Assembly (NCBI GenBank): GCA_028564675.1
Contig: JAOVVO010000109.1
Location: 94,364 to 158,363 of the forward strand
Direction: 5' to 3'
From: Onchocerca lupi
Lineage: Eukaryota > Nematoda > Chromadorea > Rhabditida > Onchocercidae
DNA: 64,000 nt
In this document: positions 36,810 to 51,079 of the stretch, piece by piece
How the letters are laid out: each line of letters begins with the position of its first letter
How positions within the stretch are numbered: position 1 is the first letter of the stretch
Program-made: the position numbers and the translations under genes
The notes under the pieces: generated by a model
Told to the model about the DNA's origin: nothing
The model's input: the letters and a program-made list of their open reading frames with translations, nothing else
Databases searched by the model: none

Positions 36810-39800
36810 AAAAAATTGAAAAGAAAATTTAAAAAATATGCTAATTTTCCAGACTTCGGAATATGACAAGAGTCTCAACATCAACAAATGCTTCATAGTG
36901 TTTCACTTTTTTTTTTTTTTTCAATTCTCCCGCGTTGTGACTTTACTTTGACATTATTTGCTTGCATTCATTGATAATTGTAAGACCAATGGATGGTGAC
37001 TGACTGCTGAGAAAGCCTTTAATCAATAAATCATCCTTGCATAATTTAAAAGTTTATGGATCAAACCGTTTACCTCTACAAATACATATTCTTATTTTGT
37101 GTATAGTAGAAATCGGTCATTTTTTCTTCATATGCGTTCTATTTCTTTATATCCCGGAAAATGTTCTCTTTCGATTGATATTTTCTCAAACATAGATGTG
37201 ATAGCAATTTATATCCGCCTATCTTCGTCATGCCGAATGAAAATGAAATAAAGCAAAAAACCTGGAAATGGATTGATCCAGAAACTGTTATGAATATGTG
37301 TTTATACTATCGATGAAAGTCTTGGCCAAATTTATCACTAGTTTTATTTTTACTGTGCCCTGTTAAAAAGAGAATATGTCAGAAGTTTGTCTGGCAAAGA
37401 AAATGATTTGATGACTAATATTGGTTCATTGTTACTGTCAAAGTACGTCTAAACTCAATATCGTACGAAATGCAGCAATTAATAGTTCACTTTGATAGCT
37501 GCCAAATTTTCGTCCATTGAGATAAGATATTATCCAACTTCATCAATATTTCAGCTTCAACATTTCCGAATAACATTTGAAGTGAGGCCTATTGACGATA
37601 ACAAAGTGATCAGATGTAAGTTCACTTCGAAAAACTTCCTAAGAACTCTGCGCAATCAATTCATAAATGGGAATAGATAGGTATAATCAATAGGCATGTA
37701 TAAATCATCCTTTTCCTTGACTTTAACTTTAGAATTTCGTTCTTTGATTTTGAAATTTCCTGAATGCATTAGTCTTTGATGTTTGTAGATTATTGCTGAT
37801 AACATACGAAATCATGTGATGGATTATCATGTCATGAAACCATCAAAAGAATTTATGTAATAATTAAAATTAAGATTAAGTATCCATCGATGGATCTTTT
37901 TGGCTGTAACATTGATTACTATTATCAGTAATCTTTTGAGTTCACAAAATTTGGAAAGCAGTTGATAGAAGAAAGGATTTATTCAATTGTTGTCTCTTAA
38001 TCAATAAAATTTCAGAATTAAAGTCGAAACTAGCGAAATCGATATACAGTTTACAGAAAGTCTTCAAAAATAGTCGAGAATACATTGAAAAAACTTTATC
38101 AGTTAATACGAAAACAATGTAATCGAATTTTATGAAAACAGAAGTGCGCAGTGATCAATAAATGATGGATGAATGATGGTAAAGTGAAGAAAGGAACCGG
38201 TCAATAATGCTATCGAGTCCTGAACTGGAGATATGCTTTATTTGTTTTTAATGCAGTGATGTCCAATGGTGCAAAAGCCCTACTACCTTCTGGTGGTATG
38301 GATCATCGGACTATTTAAATATACCTGAGCACACTACCTGTCTCTTCAGACTTCTCAACATTTGTGTACTTTCCGACCCATCTAACCTATCCATAGTTTT
38401 GCCTTCGGAGCTTACATTTGAACTTCCCTTTCCTCAACCTTGGCAAAAGTTTCATTTCATTCAGTCGATGTATTAGGCATTTCTTCGAAATGCCATTCTT
38501 TTTTGCTTTTATCGCATAATTTGCAAAAGTTACAACCTTTTACTGGTGTTTGTAGTGCAACATAAAAAGCCTATCAAGGTATCGATCAATGAGTAGAAAT
38601 GAGTGATTTTCTGAATGATCGATTTCTGGATTAACTCAATTGCAAATGTAAAACTTGTAGAGTACTTCATGCTACCTTAAACATGAAATTGTTTCAAATG
38701 CTTCCTTTCGACAAAAATGATTACAGTTTCTTGTATTCTAGGTATAAAAGATAACAAAAGGTAGAGAAAGGAAAGTTTTTCCGACCAATTTGTTACAAGT
38801 TGAGTGGGACCGATTAACAAAGTTTGCTTTATGTAAAATGCGCATTTGCAAGCAACATTGTGCAGTAATTTTTAAAATGACTGATTGTTGATGTGCTGGC
38901 TTAAAAATGTGAAATTTGAAGCGTTATCAAAAGCACTTCTATCGATAATTGGAATTTATCTAAAACATGCATCATCTCAATCTATTAATTTAGCAGGAAT
39001 GGACATTTCTACTTTTTTCGAATGACTAAAAAGTACGTATTTGAATTTTCGATGATTCCAGCTATATCTAAAAGAATGTTAGTATTCTGTAAATAAAAAC
39101 TTGCCTGTCATTCAAATAAAATAGTCTTTGCTAGCGAATTCTTTAAAATCAAAGTTTATAATTGAGTTTTTTGGTTGCTGCTTACTCACTACAAGTTGTT
39201 TTCCTGAATGTTGTAAAATACTGGTTTTGAATTTAGTTCAGCTGTTTTGTAGTGATTAGCAATTTGTATTATTGCAGGAAATAAGTTTTCAGAAAATAGA
39301 AATAAACTTTTTTCAGAAAAGGATGAGAAAAGTTCATCTCTATTTTCCGAAAAAAATTGTAATGATGTCTTCTTCGATTAGAGAGGAGGCTACTTAAGCA
39401 AGCTCCTTCCCAGTCTAAAAAGTTTTGGCTGCAATAAATACTACCACTACCAAACAAAATTTTATAATTTGAAACGGGGAAGGTTTCGCAATCGTCATAT
39501 AGGATTCTAATATGTAATATACTCGTCCTATCTTTTAGCTAACAGTTTGCATCTTATAACTACACAACTTGACAACTTTTGAAATTATTGGTGCTTAAGA
39601 CTTAAGACTTTTACTTTGATAATAAAATCTAAAGTGCTTAAAACTTAAGGCTTTATTATTAAAATAAAAATCAAAATTCGAAATTCAAAATTTGGACGAC
39701 AATTAAGTTTAAAGACGAATTGTTTATTTCAATTTCGAAACTAAAAATACAAATTGCAAAAATCAAATGAGCTGAAATAAATTATGACGCTCATATGGTT

Positions 39801-41567
39801 ACTACAGACTTCATAAAAAAATCAACGGATAAAAAGTTACGCGGAAATTTCTAGTAACAGAAAATCTGAACCGCTTCATTGATTTAGAATTCTTTCTTTT
39901 TTTTCATAATCGCAATGAAGGTTCTATTTTTTAAATATCATTTCGCTTTTTTGCTATTTTTCAATGCTTTTCAATCTTCCTCATCTTTTACGAATTTTCA
40001 ATACATTTTTTTGCGGCAAAAGATAAAAAACAGCGAATTGCAGTTCACTTCCATTTTTTCCACTTATTTGATCATGAATTCTGACTCTTGAAGTTTCTGT
40101 ACAGGCACATTTGAGTATATATGTATTTGCATTCGAATTATTGTATGAGTAAAATTAATTTTACATAAACTTGTTGATACTAGCACTGTCAAGGTGCCAT
40201 TTGTTTGTTACGCATTGAAATGTTTTTTTTTTTTTTTAAATTTATAAGTTTTAGCATATGGTAATGATTCCAACAAATCGGTAATTTATAATGCTAGCTT
40301 ATTTTGATCAATTATCCTATTTCAGCTTTTTTGATAAAATATTTCATTAGACGAAATATTGCTCAATCCATCCATTGGAAAATTCCGGAGCATTGATGGA
40401 AAAGAAAAGTTTTCTAAGAGATTTTTCTGTTCCTTTATCCAAATCAATTTGAAAATATTTCTCTAAAAACCTATTTGTGTGAATGTATTTAGCAGGTGGG
40501 TTTTATTGGTCATTTCCTGCTTGTCTTATTTGTTAAGTTCAGCTATGTTTGTGCCCCTTAAAAGAAGTAGGCAATGGTCCTCACCACTTGAGGTTACTGG
40601 CTATTATCCTTCGACTCTTATAAAAGAGAATCTTGCCCTTACACAAATATTACTAATTCATGTGTTAAGGAAAATTATTATTCCGGAAATATCAATCTTT
40701 TTTTTACAGTTGGCAATATTTACCGATTTTTGTACTTCCAATCTTTCATCACAAAATTTCGTGAAAAGAAAAAAAAAAAAAAAAAACGAAAGTACTTTTT
40801 GCGGTTTGACTTGGTGCTGCTGTTTATCTTGTTGAATATGTATAATGACCTGACTTTCTAAACTTCTAAATTAACTTGAATATTTTGCATTCAGATTAGA
40901 GCATAATGATCTATTTTAAATAAACTTGGATATATTTTCTTTAAAAAGATGCATTATTTTACATTTAGCTCAGAGGTGGCATCAAATTTGTCATTGCAAA
41001 CGCAGGAATAATACCTTACAAGAATTCCTCAATTTGAGCAAATCAAATGCGTTAGAAACAAGGAAAAATTTACATCTATTACCCATGCAGGCTTTCATTC
41101 GAGTAGTAAATCGTTAAAATTCTGAAATGATTCATTTTTAACGCTCTAACTTAAATGCACTGGTCCAGCTTAACTTAGTGCTTAGTTCTGGATTAGATAT
41201 CACTCTTGCGCTATTGTTTTTGACAAATTACATTGCTCTAAGCTAGAAGTATAATAAAAAGGTATTTAAATTCAAATATTCATTACTGCTATTTACAGCT
41301 GATCGAACAATATTTTCTTGACATGGAAAATTTAATCGTGATTTTTAAATACTTGTTCTTATCAATCATCACTGTTGTCATAAATTATTTCAGACGTTTG
41401 TAAGATATTAATAGTGATTTTTGTGGCGCTTGTTCATGAAAATTTTCGGTATCTAAAAATTATCTCCTGATTTTGTTCTTCTCAAGATTCACGTTTCTCG
41501 TGTTTTGGAAAATTCGTAAAATTTACATCATTTTTGTTAGGTAAAAAAGACTTTGTATTGATGAAAA

Positions 41568-44500
41568 ATGATGTGTAGTTTCAATATTTTGCAACTGCTC
41601 CAATTTTCTTTACTATTTGTCGACACAATGTCACAAACGATGATGAAACCGCATGCATTACAAATGATTCAGGACAATATTAAAATGCCATCTCTACATC
41701 CGCCGACATTGAAGGTTAGTGTTTTTTTTTTCCCCAAAGTCTCTGTTATTCGCTAATTACCATACGAAATTTCTCGCAATTGATGAGGAAACACAATTTT
41801 GAAGATTGAAAAACTTACATCACTTTACTTCTAATCAAATCACTTTCTAGATAGAAATTACAGCTTACTTTATTATTGTTAAAAATCATTGTTTCACTTC
41901 TTCAACTAAGCGAATGCAAGTTTTACAAAAGAATTGCAGACCTCATCATATGAAGGTTATATAGAGGAATCAGCAGAAATGGGAACCATAGTTCGAGTTT
42001 CCCCTTCTGCATTTTCAAATTCACTTCAAATCACTGTTTACGATGATGATCTGGTATTATTTCTGCAACTATTTAAATAGAAAACTATTTTAGTTTTAAT
42101 TTTTACATCTAGAAACTTCAGTTCAAATGAAAACTATTTACTTTCCGCATATAAATCACTTTTTTTTTTTCACTTTTTCACAAGCAAAAAAAAAGAAAAA
42201 AAAAACAGGAAACATTCAATGACATCTTTATATTTTTATTTTTTGCTTCTAGAAGCCTGGTATGCCTCCAGCCGTTTATGAATACATATTGACAGGACTA
42301 GGCTCATCCATATTTGCTGTTGACCAAAGAGGCTATGTCTACTTAAATGTACCATATATTAATGCTGATCCTCCAAATCCAACAACATATCAGCTTCATG
42401 TCAGCAATTTCTTTTAATATTTTAAAATCCTTTATTCGAAAGAAGAAATTCATAATGAAAATTTTGAAATCATTTTTGAAACTCATTAAATTAATTAACG
42501 AAGAAACACTTAAAGATAGAAGCTCGAGAAGTAAATACAACTCCAATTCGTAGTAGCGAACCAATATCAGTGATAATACACGTTATGGATGTCAACGATA
42601 ATCCACCGCGTTTCAGTTCCGCTTTTTATATGGCCAATGTCAGTGCCACGGGAATAGATCGTCCTGTTATAAAGGTTATATTAGATTTCTTCTTAAATAT
42701 TTTGTCCTTTAAAAACAAAAAGGATTAATAAGTTAAAATATTTGTGCTTAATTTAGGTTCATGCGACGGACAATGATGCTGGTAAAAATGCGCAAATAAG
42801 TTATCATTTGGTATCAGTAAGTGATGGAGCGTATAATAACTTTTGGTACGACAGTAACGCTCATCAGTTGAATGCTGTCGGAAATTTGAAAGCTGGTGAA
42901 CAATATGAAGTTAGCATAGATATAAATTAAATAATACAAATGATATTCTGAATGATTTTTTATAATTTTAGTTTAATTTTCAATCAGTGATCTGCCGATG
43001 ACAATTCAATATATGCAATTTGTATTGCTGAATGATCAAACTGAAAGCTCTTGGTTTTGGGAAGGAAAGTAGAAATTAAACAGCTTTTAAATTAGGATTT
43101 TAATTGCCACTTTGACGATGCAATAAAAAATATGTTCATGGTCGTAGAAATACAACTTTACAAACGTGTCAAGTCAATGTTCTAGAGCTTCAGCCATTGA
43201 TTCGAACATTAAATTTCAGGTTGTACTGAAAGCTGTTGATGGTGGCGGCCTTTCAAGTCAAACAGTAATAATTGTTTACGCTGTACCTGATAATTTTCAA
43301 GAAGTAACAGCACTTGACCAGAGAAAAACATTATCCGGACGGAATCAGATAGCCGGTTCACCCAACTTTTTAGTTACCAAGTCTTCAATTGCATCTACCA
43401 TATCTGGTAACTGCCAGATATAATTATGCAAAAATCGCTTTAATATATATTTTAAACAGTAACTGTTATATCACAGATCTTAAAAAACCTCGTCTTATCA
43501 TGAAAAATCGAAATGAATCAATATGGTTGTTAGTATGGTTGAAAAAGTTTGGAAAAATCCTCACTTTTTATAAAGCACTACTTTTATGAAGGATTTTGGG
43601 TAAAGTAACTTTCAGAAAAGTGCTGTCAAGGGCTTGGCTAGCGGTCAGCTTTTAATATTTGGGGCATCGAAAAATGATTTATGAAAAACGATGCAACTTG
43701 AGCAATCCTCATGAAAATAATTTAGAAATATGATAGAAATGGCAAATCAATATTTAAAACAGATCACCTATGATCAGTAATCGACATGCTTAGGTTAAGC
43801 ATGCTTCAAAAAATATTATTTCAAATAAACGAAGAAATCTTCTGAAAATCTGAAAGGTAGTGCAAAAGTTAACCAGTTTACACAGATTTTTCTAGAAAGT
43901 GCCGATTCACCTGAAACGATTCAAACTTACGTTATTGAAATAAGCGAAGCAACTCCACCGTACTCCACCATTCTCACATTTGGAGTAAGTGTCGAAGGAA
44001 AATTATACCAAAAAATTTTCTTTGTCGCATAATGTTTTGCTTCTGAAATGGTTGAAACAATATATTTGGAAAAGTGTTGCAGGATGATTCGACAAAGGGA
44101 CAAATGTATCATACGATCATCGGTGGAAACAAGGACAAAAAATTTGCCATTAATAGCGAAACGTAATTTGTATAATATTAAAAAAAAAGAGTGAAACTGA
44201 AGAATGAAATGTCTTGTCAAACTTCGCCTAGTGCTATCTTTGTAAATCAATGTAGACTGATAATTTCTTTTTTACAAAGAATGGAATTTGAACTTATTTC
44301 ATTCCAGTGGGGCTTTGATTACTGTGAATTCGTTTGATAGAGAAGAAACGTCGCTTTACAATTTACAAATCGAAACACGTTCGCTAAATTTAGATCAACA
44401 TTTGTACTGGATCATTGTCCAGGTTGCTATCATGGTATGTTCATTAATCAATATATGTATGAGAGATGGATATATATATATTTTTTTAAGACTTGAAAAA

Positions 44501-46964
44501 TGTTTAAAACGAATGAAGTTGCGGCGGTTTTCTTATTTTGATTTTTTAGATTTTTAATCTGAACAAAATCTTAATAATATACCAATTTTTTAAAATTCAA
44601 TTTTTTTTTTACCAATTTTTTGCCTTGTTTAGGATATTAATGATAATGCGCCAATATTCACCGATCCTCAACCAGTGAGATTACGTGTTAAAATCAATGA
44701 TGTACTCAAACTTGCACCAAATATGTATGTGGGACAAGTGAACGTAGAAGATCCAGATGACAGAGTTAACGGAAAAATTAAACTCAGAATCGTGCCTCCT
44801 ATGGATAAGTATGTGATTAAATAACAGTATCATCTATGGTTACATATTTGTCGAACTTTTTTGCAAAAATTTAAAATATTCATGAGAGATGTTCAAGTTC
44901 AGTTCCATTATATTTCCACCATTACACAATTTTCGACAAGGCTATTGTCCAATCTTGCTTACACTGCTAGACTGAAACATGATGAGCATCTAATCAAGTA
45001 ATGAAAACTAATGTTTCAGATTATTTTCAATAAATGATAACGGTGCTGTAATGATAAATGGCGATCTACTGAACGGACACTTTGGTGAACATCGAATGAC
45101 TATTATTGCTACTGATCAAGGTGATCCACCTCTTGAAACTCGTGCCAATCTGATCATCAACATTGAAAATGCTCTACAAAATGTTTCATCGAACTCTGTT
45201 AGTTTTATTTGCCGTGAAACATTCAGCCATGAAAATCATATAACACTAATAACAAGATCAACAACTATGATTTCCAACAGGTCCTGGAAACGATTCAAGC
45301 AAATTATGACTAGAACTTTGTGATCTTATTTTTTGACTTCAATCTAGCAAATCGCGGTCTTCAACTTCAATATTATTTAGCCCATTTTTGTCAACAGAAT
45401 TAAATTTGTACATCTCATTTTGCAAACTGGAAAATATAAAATCCTTTTAATTCAGTTATTAAAAAAAAAGTGCATGCGTCAATAGAAATGCCTAGTTACA
45501 AAAAGATTTACAAAAAAATTTAAAATTTTAAACTGTATTAAATATTTTTAAGAAAAAAAAAATTTTAAACTGTACTAAATATGTAAATGAAATATTTTGT
45601 AGATCCAGCTGTCAACAGAATCGAGTAGTTTGGAGCGAATGAATGTCACTTTGAATAATACCAGTTCTCTGCAAAATGTACAATTCACATTTGACTCTGT
45701 AATACCAGGTATCTATCTCTTAACAGGTCAATATTTCAAAAATATTTGCAAACACAGCGCAAAACATAGCTTTGACAGGAAAAAATTCGAGATAATTTCA
45801 TGGCAGAATTTGATCATCAGCATCAGGGGATAAGAGATAGTGGAGAATTACATCAAATTTATTGATAAACACATCATCGAAAATCGTTGTTGCAGCAACC
45901 AAACAAACAGCAACAGAAAATCCAACGCCACGATTTGCCCCCGTGTTTGACCCTTCTGAAATCACGGTTATTGTGAAAGAAAATCAAGCAAACATTGAAC
46001 TCGTCAAGCTTCATGCTTATTATATGGATAATAAACCTGGAAGCATCACATATGTCATGCTTACAGGTGATACATCACTTTTCAAGTAAGCGTTTGGCCT
46101 TTCATGATTCTTCTTAAGCAAATATAACGAAAACTCGTTATTTTACTGTATATGATCAACTTTAAGAATGGAAATCTGGTCCGAACTTTCACCAAATCTA
46201 TGAAAATTTACAATTTTATGATTCAAAAAAAAAAAAAAGCGTTTGCTTCAACGTTAACATAGATGCGTGAATTTTAAATCAAAACTTGAAACCAACTTCA
46301 CTGCTTAATATAGATATTTCATCTTTATTTTAAAACCTCAATGGGTCAGCATTTCCATTTGTCAAACATAGAATCAATTACTGTCTGATTATTTATTAAT
46401 GAATTTTCGTCGCGCCAACAAGATTATATGAATTTTTAACCAAAAAAAGAAAAAAAAATTCCATAAGAATTAAAAGAAAATTTGAATGATCGACAGTGTC
46501 GTTGCAGTGTAAATAGTTTCACCGGATCTCTCCATCTGTTGCGTCCACTGGATGTTGAAGAAGAAACGTCGTATGAAATTCGCGTTGGCACCGCCGAAGT
46601 TTGCTTTTTCCTTTCATTAGTAGAACTGTAATACTTTGTTAAAGTTCTTTTGACCCTGGAAATATTTCGTCTAATGCTGAAGAAACATATTTCAGGCGGC
46701 TGTGTTGCTCACCGACCCGAACTTTCCGAATACAGCCCTGATTGTTGTGAATGTTGTCGATGTCAATGATTGGATACCAAACTTTGAACTTGATAGCTAT
46801 CAATTTAAGGTGAATGCAGATGCCAAACTCGGCACCGCTATTGGGCAAATTGTGGCTTATGACGAAGACAGAAGCGCAAGTTTTTTTTTTTTTAAATTGT
46901 TTTTATTTCGATTTGTTGAATTATTATAGGTTTGTCTCTGTATCAATTTTTTTATGAATAGGTC

Positions 46965-47004
<40 letters not shown>

Positions 47005-50000
47005 AGGGTATTTTTGTTTCAGATCGTTGCCTTAATTTTCAGTGTAATGATTGTAAGCGTTTACATGTCACAGGAACTATTTCAAGAGAAAACAATGGAT
47101 ACTCAAACTTTTAGAGGAAAGATTCCACCGGAAAATTTGAAATAAAGCACAAACAGCATTCAATCTCGAAACTGTAATATTTCAGGTACCGAATAACGAA
47201 GTTCGTTACCGGATCAAAGGAAACAACAATACTGAATCATACATCAGTATAGATCCGAAAACTGGTTTACTGACTGTCAAGAAAGACCTTCGTCCACTTG
47301 CAAATAAAAAAATCTCGGTAACTTATCATACTTAGTTTGCAAATTTATAACCCATGTTTAGATTCCTAAATATCTTATTCCCATAATTGCTAGAATAGAC
47401 ATCTGAGAGCTCACCATTTCAGTTAAATATAGAAGCAGAAGATGGTGGTACACCAAAAAAGTCTAGCGAAACGGTTGCTTTAATTGATGTTGAACCTGAA
47501 GGAATTGCAACTTTCACGGGAACATCATCAACGTTTGATTCAATGCCTTCTAGCAATAAACTACAATTCTCACAACGGAATTATTCGTGAGTTCGCTGCA
47601 GATATATGAGTATTTGAATAAAGAAGTTGCCAATATGTGAAAAGAACTCTGATCGCTTCTCTTAAATTTAAAGATCAGTTTGATTCCTGAAACACATTTC
47701 AGCACTTTTCTTTCGGAATCGATCCATCCGCCACATTTATTGCTTGTTTTACCGGTTCTTAACAAATCAGCAAATAAGCGTTTCACAACAACTTGTTCAA
47801 TTATTTCTGGTAATTACAAAGGTAAATTAAAATTGTTCTAATTTGGAGGAGATCAATTTTAAGTTGCGATACACGTCACATCATTTAAACTATAAAGGTT
47901 AGAAAATTGTAGGAGTCTTTCGCATTTCAACCGATTCCGAAGGTAATTGTGAACTTCGAACTCAAGCACTACTAGATCGAGAAATAGTGGACCACTATCA
48001 ATTAAACATAAGCGTAAAAACGGAACAACAAGTGGACTATGCAATTGTACAAGTAACTGTTCTTGATACCAACGACAATGCACCAAAATTCATTTATAAG
48101 AACGATGAATTTAATGGATATTTTGCAGCTTTATCCAGTGATGCTTCTTCATTCACCTATGTCACAACAGTGCAGGTAATCTTGCTAGTATGATAGAAAG
48201 CATCCAATTTTTCATCCCAAAATTCAGAAAGAACGCCAAAATTTTTAAATGAAATGACGGTTGTTAAATTTTCCAACTTACGCATTTCAACTAATTTTCA
48301 AAAGTTTTATTACTTATGATAAAATCAATGATGAACAGTTATCTATTGTTACCTACTATCTCAACTGGCAAATTTTCACTTAAATTCCTGATTCAGGCTG
48401 AGGATGCCGATTTAGAAAACAGTAGTGTTGTTGTGTATTCATTGGATCCGTTTTCAATGGACTCGAAATATTTTACAGCCAATTTGACAGGGGAAATCCA
48501 GACAAAAATGAGTGCATCACAAATGATGGAAGATAGTCAGAAAAATTACTTTAATTTCCGAGTGAGCTGTTTTTACTCATTTTTATGTGCTGATTGTCTG
48601 ACATTTAATCAAGCATTTTGGTATGAAAAAAACTGGTCCTTTCTGTTGACCAGAAGTGCTGGTTGATGAAATTGCAATTTTCGATGCGGTTTTTTAGGAT
48701 TTCAATAAATGCTGTACTGAAAGGCAATTAGGCAGTGATGATGACTCTTTTTTGGTGCAAGATCAAGGGAAATGCTTTAGAGCTTCTTGTCATTTCAGTC
48801 ATTCTTTCAGATCGTTGTAGGTCGCACAATTAATTAACTTCTCGTCGTACACATAATCTGACAAAGTAAAGAGTCATTATTTTGTGAAGTAAGAAAAGAT
48901 TTAATTTCAAAGCAGTTATTTTTTTTTTTTTTTTGATTGATCAGCTCATGAGGTAACCATTTATTGAGCTGTTTCATTTTTTCAATTTTTTTCAAAAATA
49001 CTATCGTACAGAAACTATTGTACAGTAATGTTGATTCTTCGGGAACTTCTCTTACAATTTGAAAAGATCCGTTTCGAAATTTGCTTTCAATTAGTCATTT
49101 TCAATTTTCTATGACCGGTCACTATGCTACTCATTTTCAAGCCATTCGTTTTTTTAACGGAACTTGAACCACAAATACATTTATCAGCAGTTTCTAGATC
49201 AAATTCATTGTTGATATTGCTTTCAGTGTTTTTATGCTGACCTTACCTACTTTGAATTCAAATGAAAAAATTAGCATTACAAAATGAAGATGAAGATTTC
49301 AGGTTCTTTTAGTAACCATTTTGCTGCCATATTGGCAAATGTTATCCTTCTGATTAATTTTTCTAAATGACCAATTGGAATAATGAAAATACTTTGAGGT
49401 GATCGCTTGTGACTCTCCTCTTACTGGAAAAAAACTATGTTCTAAAGCGGAGGTATTCGTGAATATAATCAGTGAATCAAATCGATTCATTCTATCAGTT
49501 CTCAATACCGATCCACGGCATCTTAAAACTGCTGAAAGGGTAAAACTTATTTCAATTTGTTTATGACATTGCAAAATAAAAATTTCAGATTCCATTAATA
49601 ACTTTTTCAGTAACTGTTTTGTTGCCACGATGATAAATGTCATTCTTATAGATCGTTATTGTATTAACGAAATTCCTTCAAAATGCTGACAGAATAAGAG
49701 GGATGGGAATTTATCTTAGTTATTTGTAGGAGATTGCAAAAATATTACGTGAATTCACTAATCCATGCAAGCTGCTTTTTTTGGAAAATATGGAAGAAAA
49801 TCAAGATAACATAAAAAAGCCAAAAATTGTCGATATGTACTGGTATGCCGTGAATCCAATGACGAAAAGAAGCTGCAAAGTTGAAGAGTACAGGTGAGAG
49901 CATAGTGCTGACAATTCGCTGAAAAATGAGCAAATTCATTATGTATTTCCAGCAAACTTTTCGATAACTCAACAATAAGAACAGTTGCTGCAAAACTGAA

Positions 50001-51079
50001 GCCACGAATTGTCATTGATGAAATTCGTGATAACATAAAAAGTGTGGTTGACGAAAATGTCCTTCTTTTAACAAATTTCGAAACTGCTTCTGTTGGTTGG
50101 TGTTTTACGTTAAATTTTTTTATACCATCTCATTTTGCAATGGTTGCGAGTCCAGTAGATAATGTTGCTTGTCTCATGCTTTTCAAAAAAATATGCTGAG
50201 AATGGATCTAATCTTTTTGGATATTAGGAGTTCTTACCGCAATTCTTGCAGTAATGATTGTATTAGCAATGACGATAGCAGTTGGAGCATTAATTGGAAT
50301 ATGCGCCATATGTTTCTGTTACATACGACATTCAAAACATGAATATCCGAATATTAATCAAATTCCAAAATTTGGTACTATCTTTTTACCAAATCCACCA
50401 GTTGGAAACTCTCATGACATGCTTTATGAAACTCAAGTATGCTATTTTGGTTCCATTCAGAGAAATTTTTAACAAACCAGATAGAAACAAAGTATGTCTG
50501 AAGTTATTCAAAGATAATTAAACTTTCTGTGAAATTAATAAAGAAAATTTTCCCACGTAGTACCGTTACACTTTTGTATAACATTAAACAAATTTTACTA
50601 TCAGATGCTTGAAATGCCAATCGGTGAGGAGGACGATAAAATGAAACCGGTAGGAAATGGAGGCGGAATTTCACATGGAATATTGTGTTCCAAGAGCTAT
50701 GATATGGATCAAGATCAGAGTTATCAGACTTATGCTCAGGATGTATTGATTGGTGGGAGAAAATTTTCCGTTGAAGAAAACATGTATGCAATTAATGAAC
50801 GAAACCGGCTACAACCGCAAAACAAGTACGTTGAGTTTTAATAAATCGCTAATTTTGATTTTAAAATTCATTCAATTAAATGTCTCTAATATAGCAAACC
50901 TAATTTTTTGGATTTCTTGCAACGTTTGCAAAAGTAATTCATTGATTCCAAAGCAAATTGATTGCCACTTCGAAAAATCACTCTTCAGAATTTCTCTGAA
51001 AGTTTTTTCCAGGAAGATGCAAGGAATAATGATACCTGCGCCAGATTATCCCACGGATCAAAAGAAAAGTGTTTTTTAG
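41568..51079 (+). CDS. Cadherin with protocadherin-15/Cad99C-like juxtamembrane region
   Basis: At least 26 exons, about 1,305 aa. Start ATG at 41568 with a signal-like leader (NILQLLQFSLLF). About eight EC repeats follow, with calcium motifs DVNDNPP (42593), DINDNAP (44633), a degenerate VDVNDW (46759), LDTNDNAP (48062), and partner motifs such as ATDNDAG, VEDPDD, AEDADLE and DREE. After the last EC comes a non-cadherin segment with MYWYAVNPMTKRS, placed like the membrane-adjacent domain of PCDH15/Cad99C, then one helix (ILAVMIVLAMTIAVGALIGI) in exon 50228-50436 and a cytoplasmic tail ending KKSVF. No classical catenin-binding tail was recognised. All junctions keep phase except between 46879 and 47186, where one base is unpaired; a 44-nt exon 47023-47066, or an upstream acceptor near 47156, would repair it. 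The role, calcium-dependent adhesion, is inferred from family. Confidence 0.88.
46972..47000. repeat. Poly(A) tract, 29 nt, in cadherin intron
   Basis: Lies in the intron region where the cadherin exon join is unresolved, so length errors here could matter little for coding but confuse gene prediction. Confidence 0.9.

Larger units (their letters stand above)
27390..41567. other. 14-kb gene-poor region
   Basis: No confident protein-coding gene. It contains hairpins at 28518-28558, 30421-30482 and 36721-36809, a 42-nt tandem duplication at 32202-32285, an AT microsatellite at about 33404-33430, and several A/T runs. Isolated exon-like pieces with good splice sites (35338-35392, 37555-37615), a 49-codon ORF (35929-36078) and a GC-richer block (about 38255-38480) could not be joined into a gene. 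A hydrophobic frame at 40489-40560 ends in FVPLKR but does not continue. Confidence 0.5.

Noticed and set aside
40489..40835. Frame with LVISCLSYLLSSAMFVPLKR, like the first helix of TMEM144 proteins
   Set aside because: A one-helix resemblance only; nothing downstream continues the family and the frame ends in a poly-lysine run from an A tract.
40926..41117. Open frame upstream of the cadherin start
   Set aside because: It has an acceptor-like TTTAG before it but no homology and no in-phase link to 41568, which already provides a start and leader.
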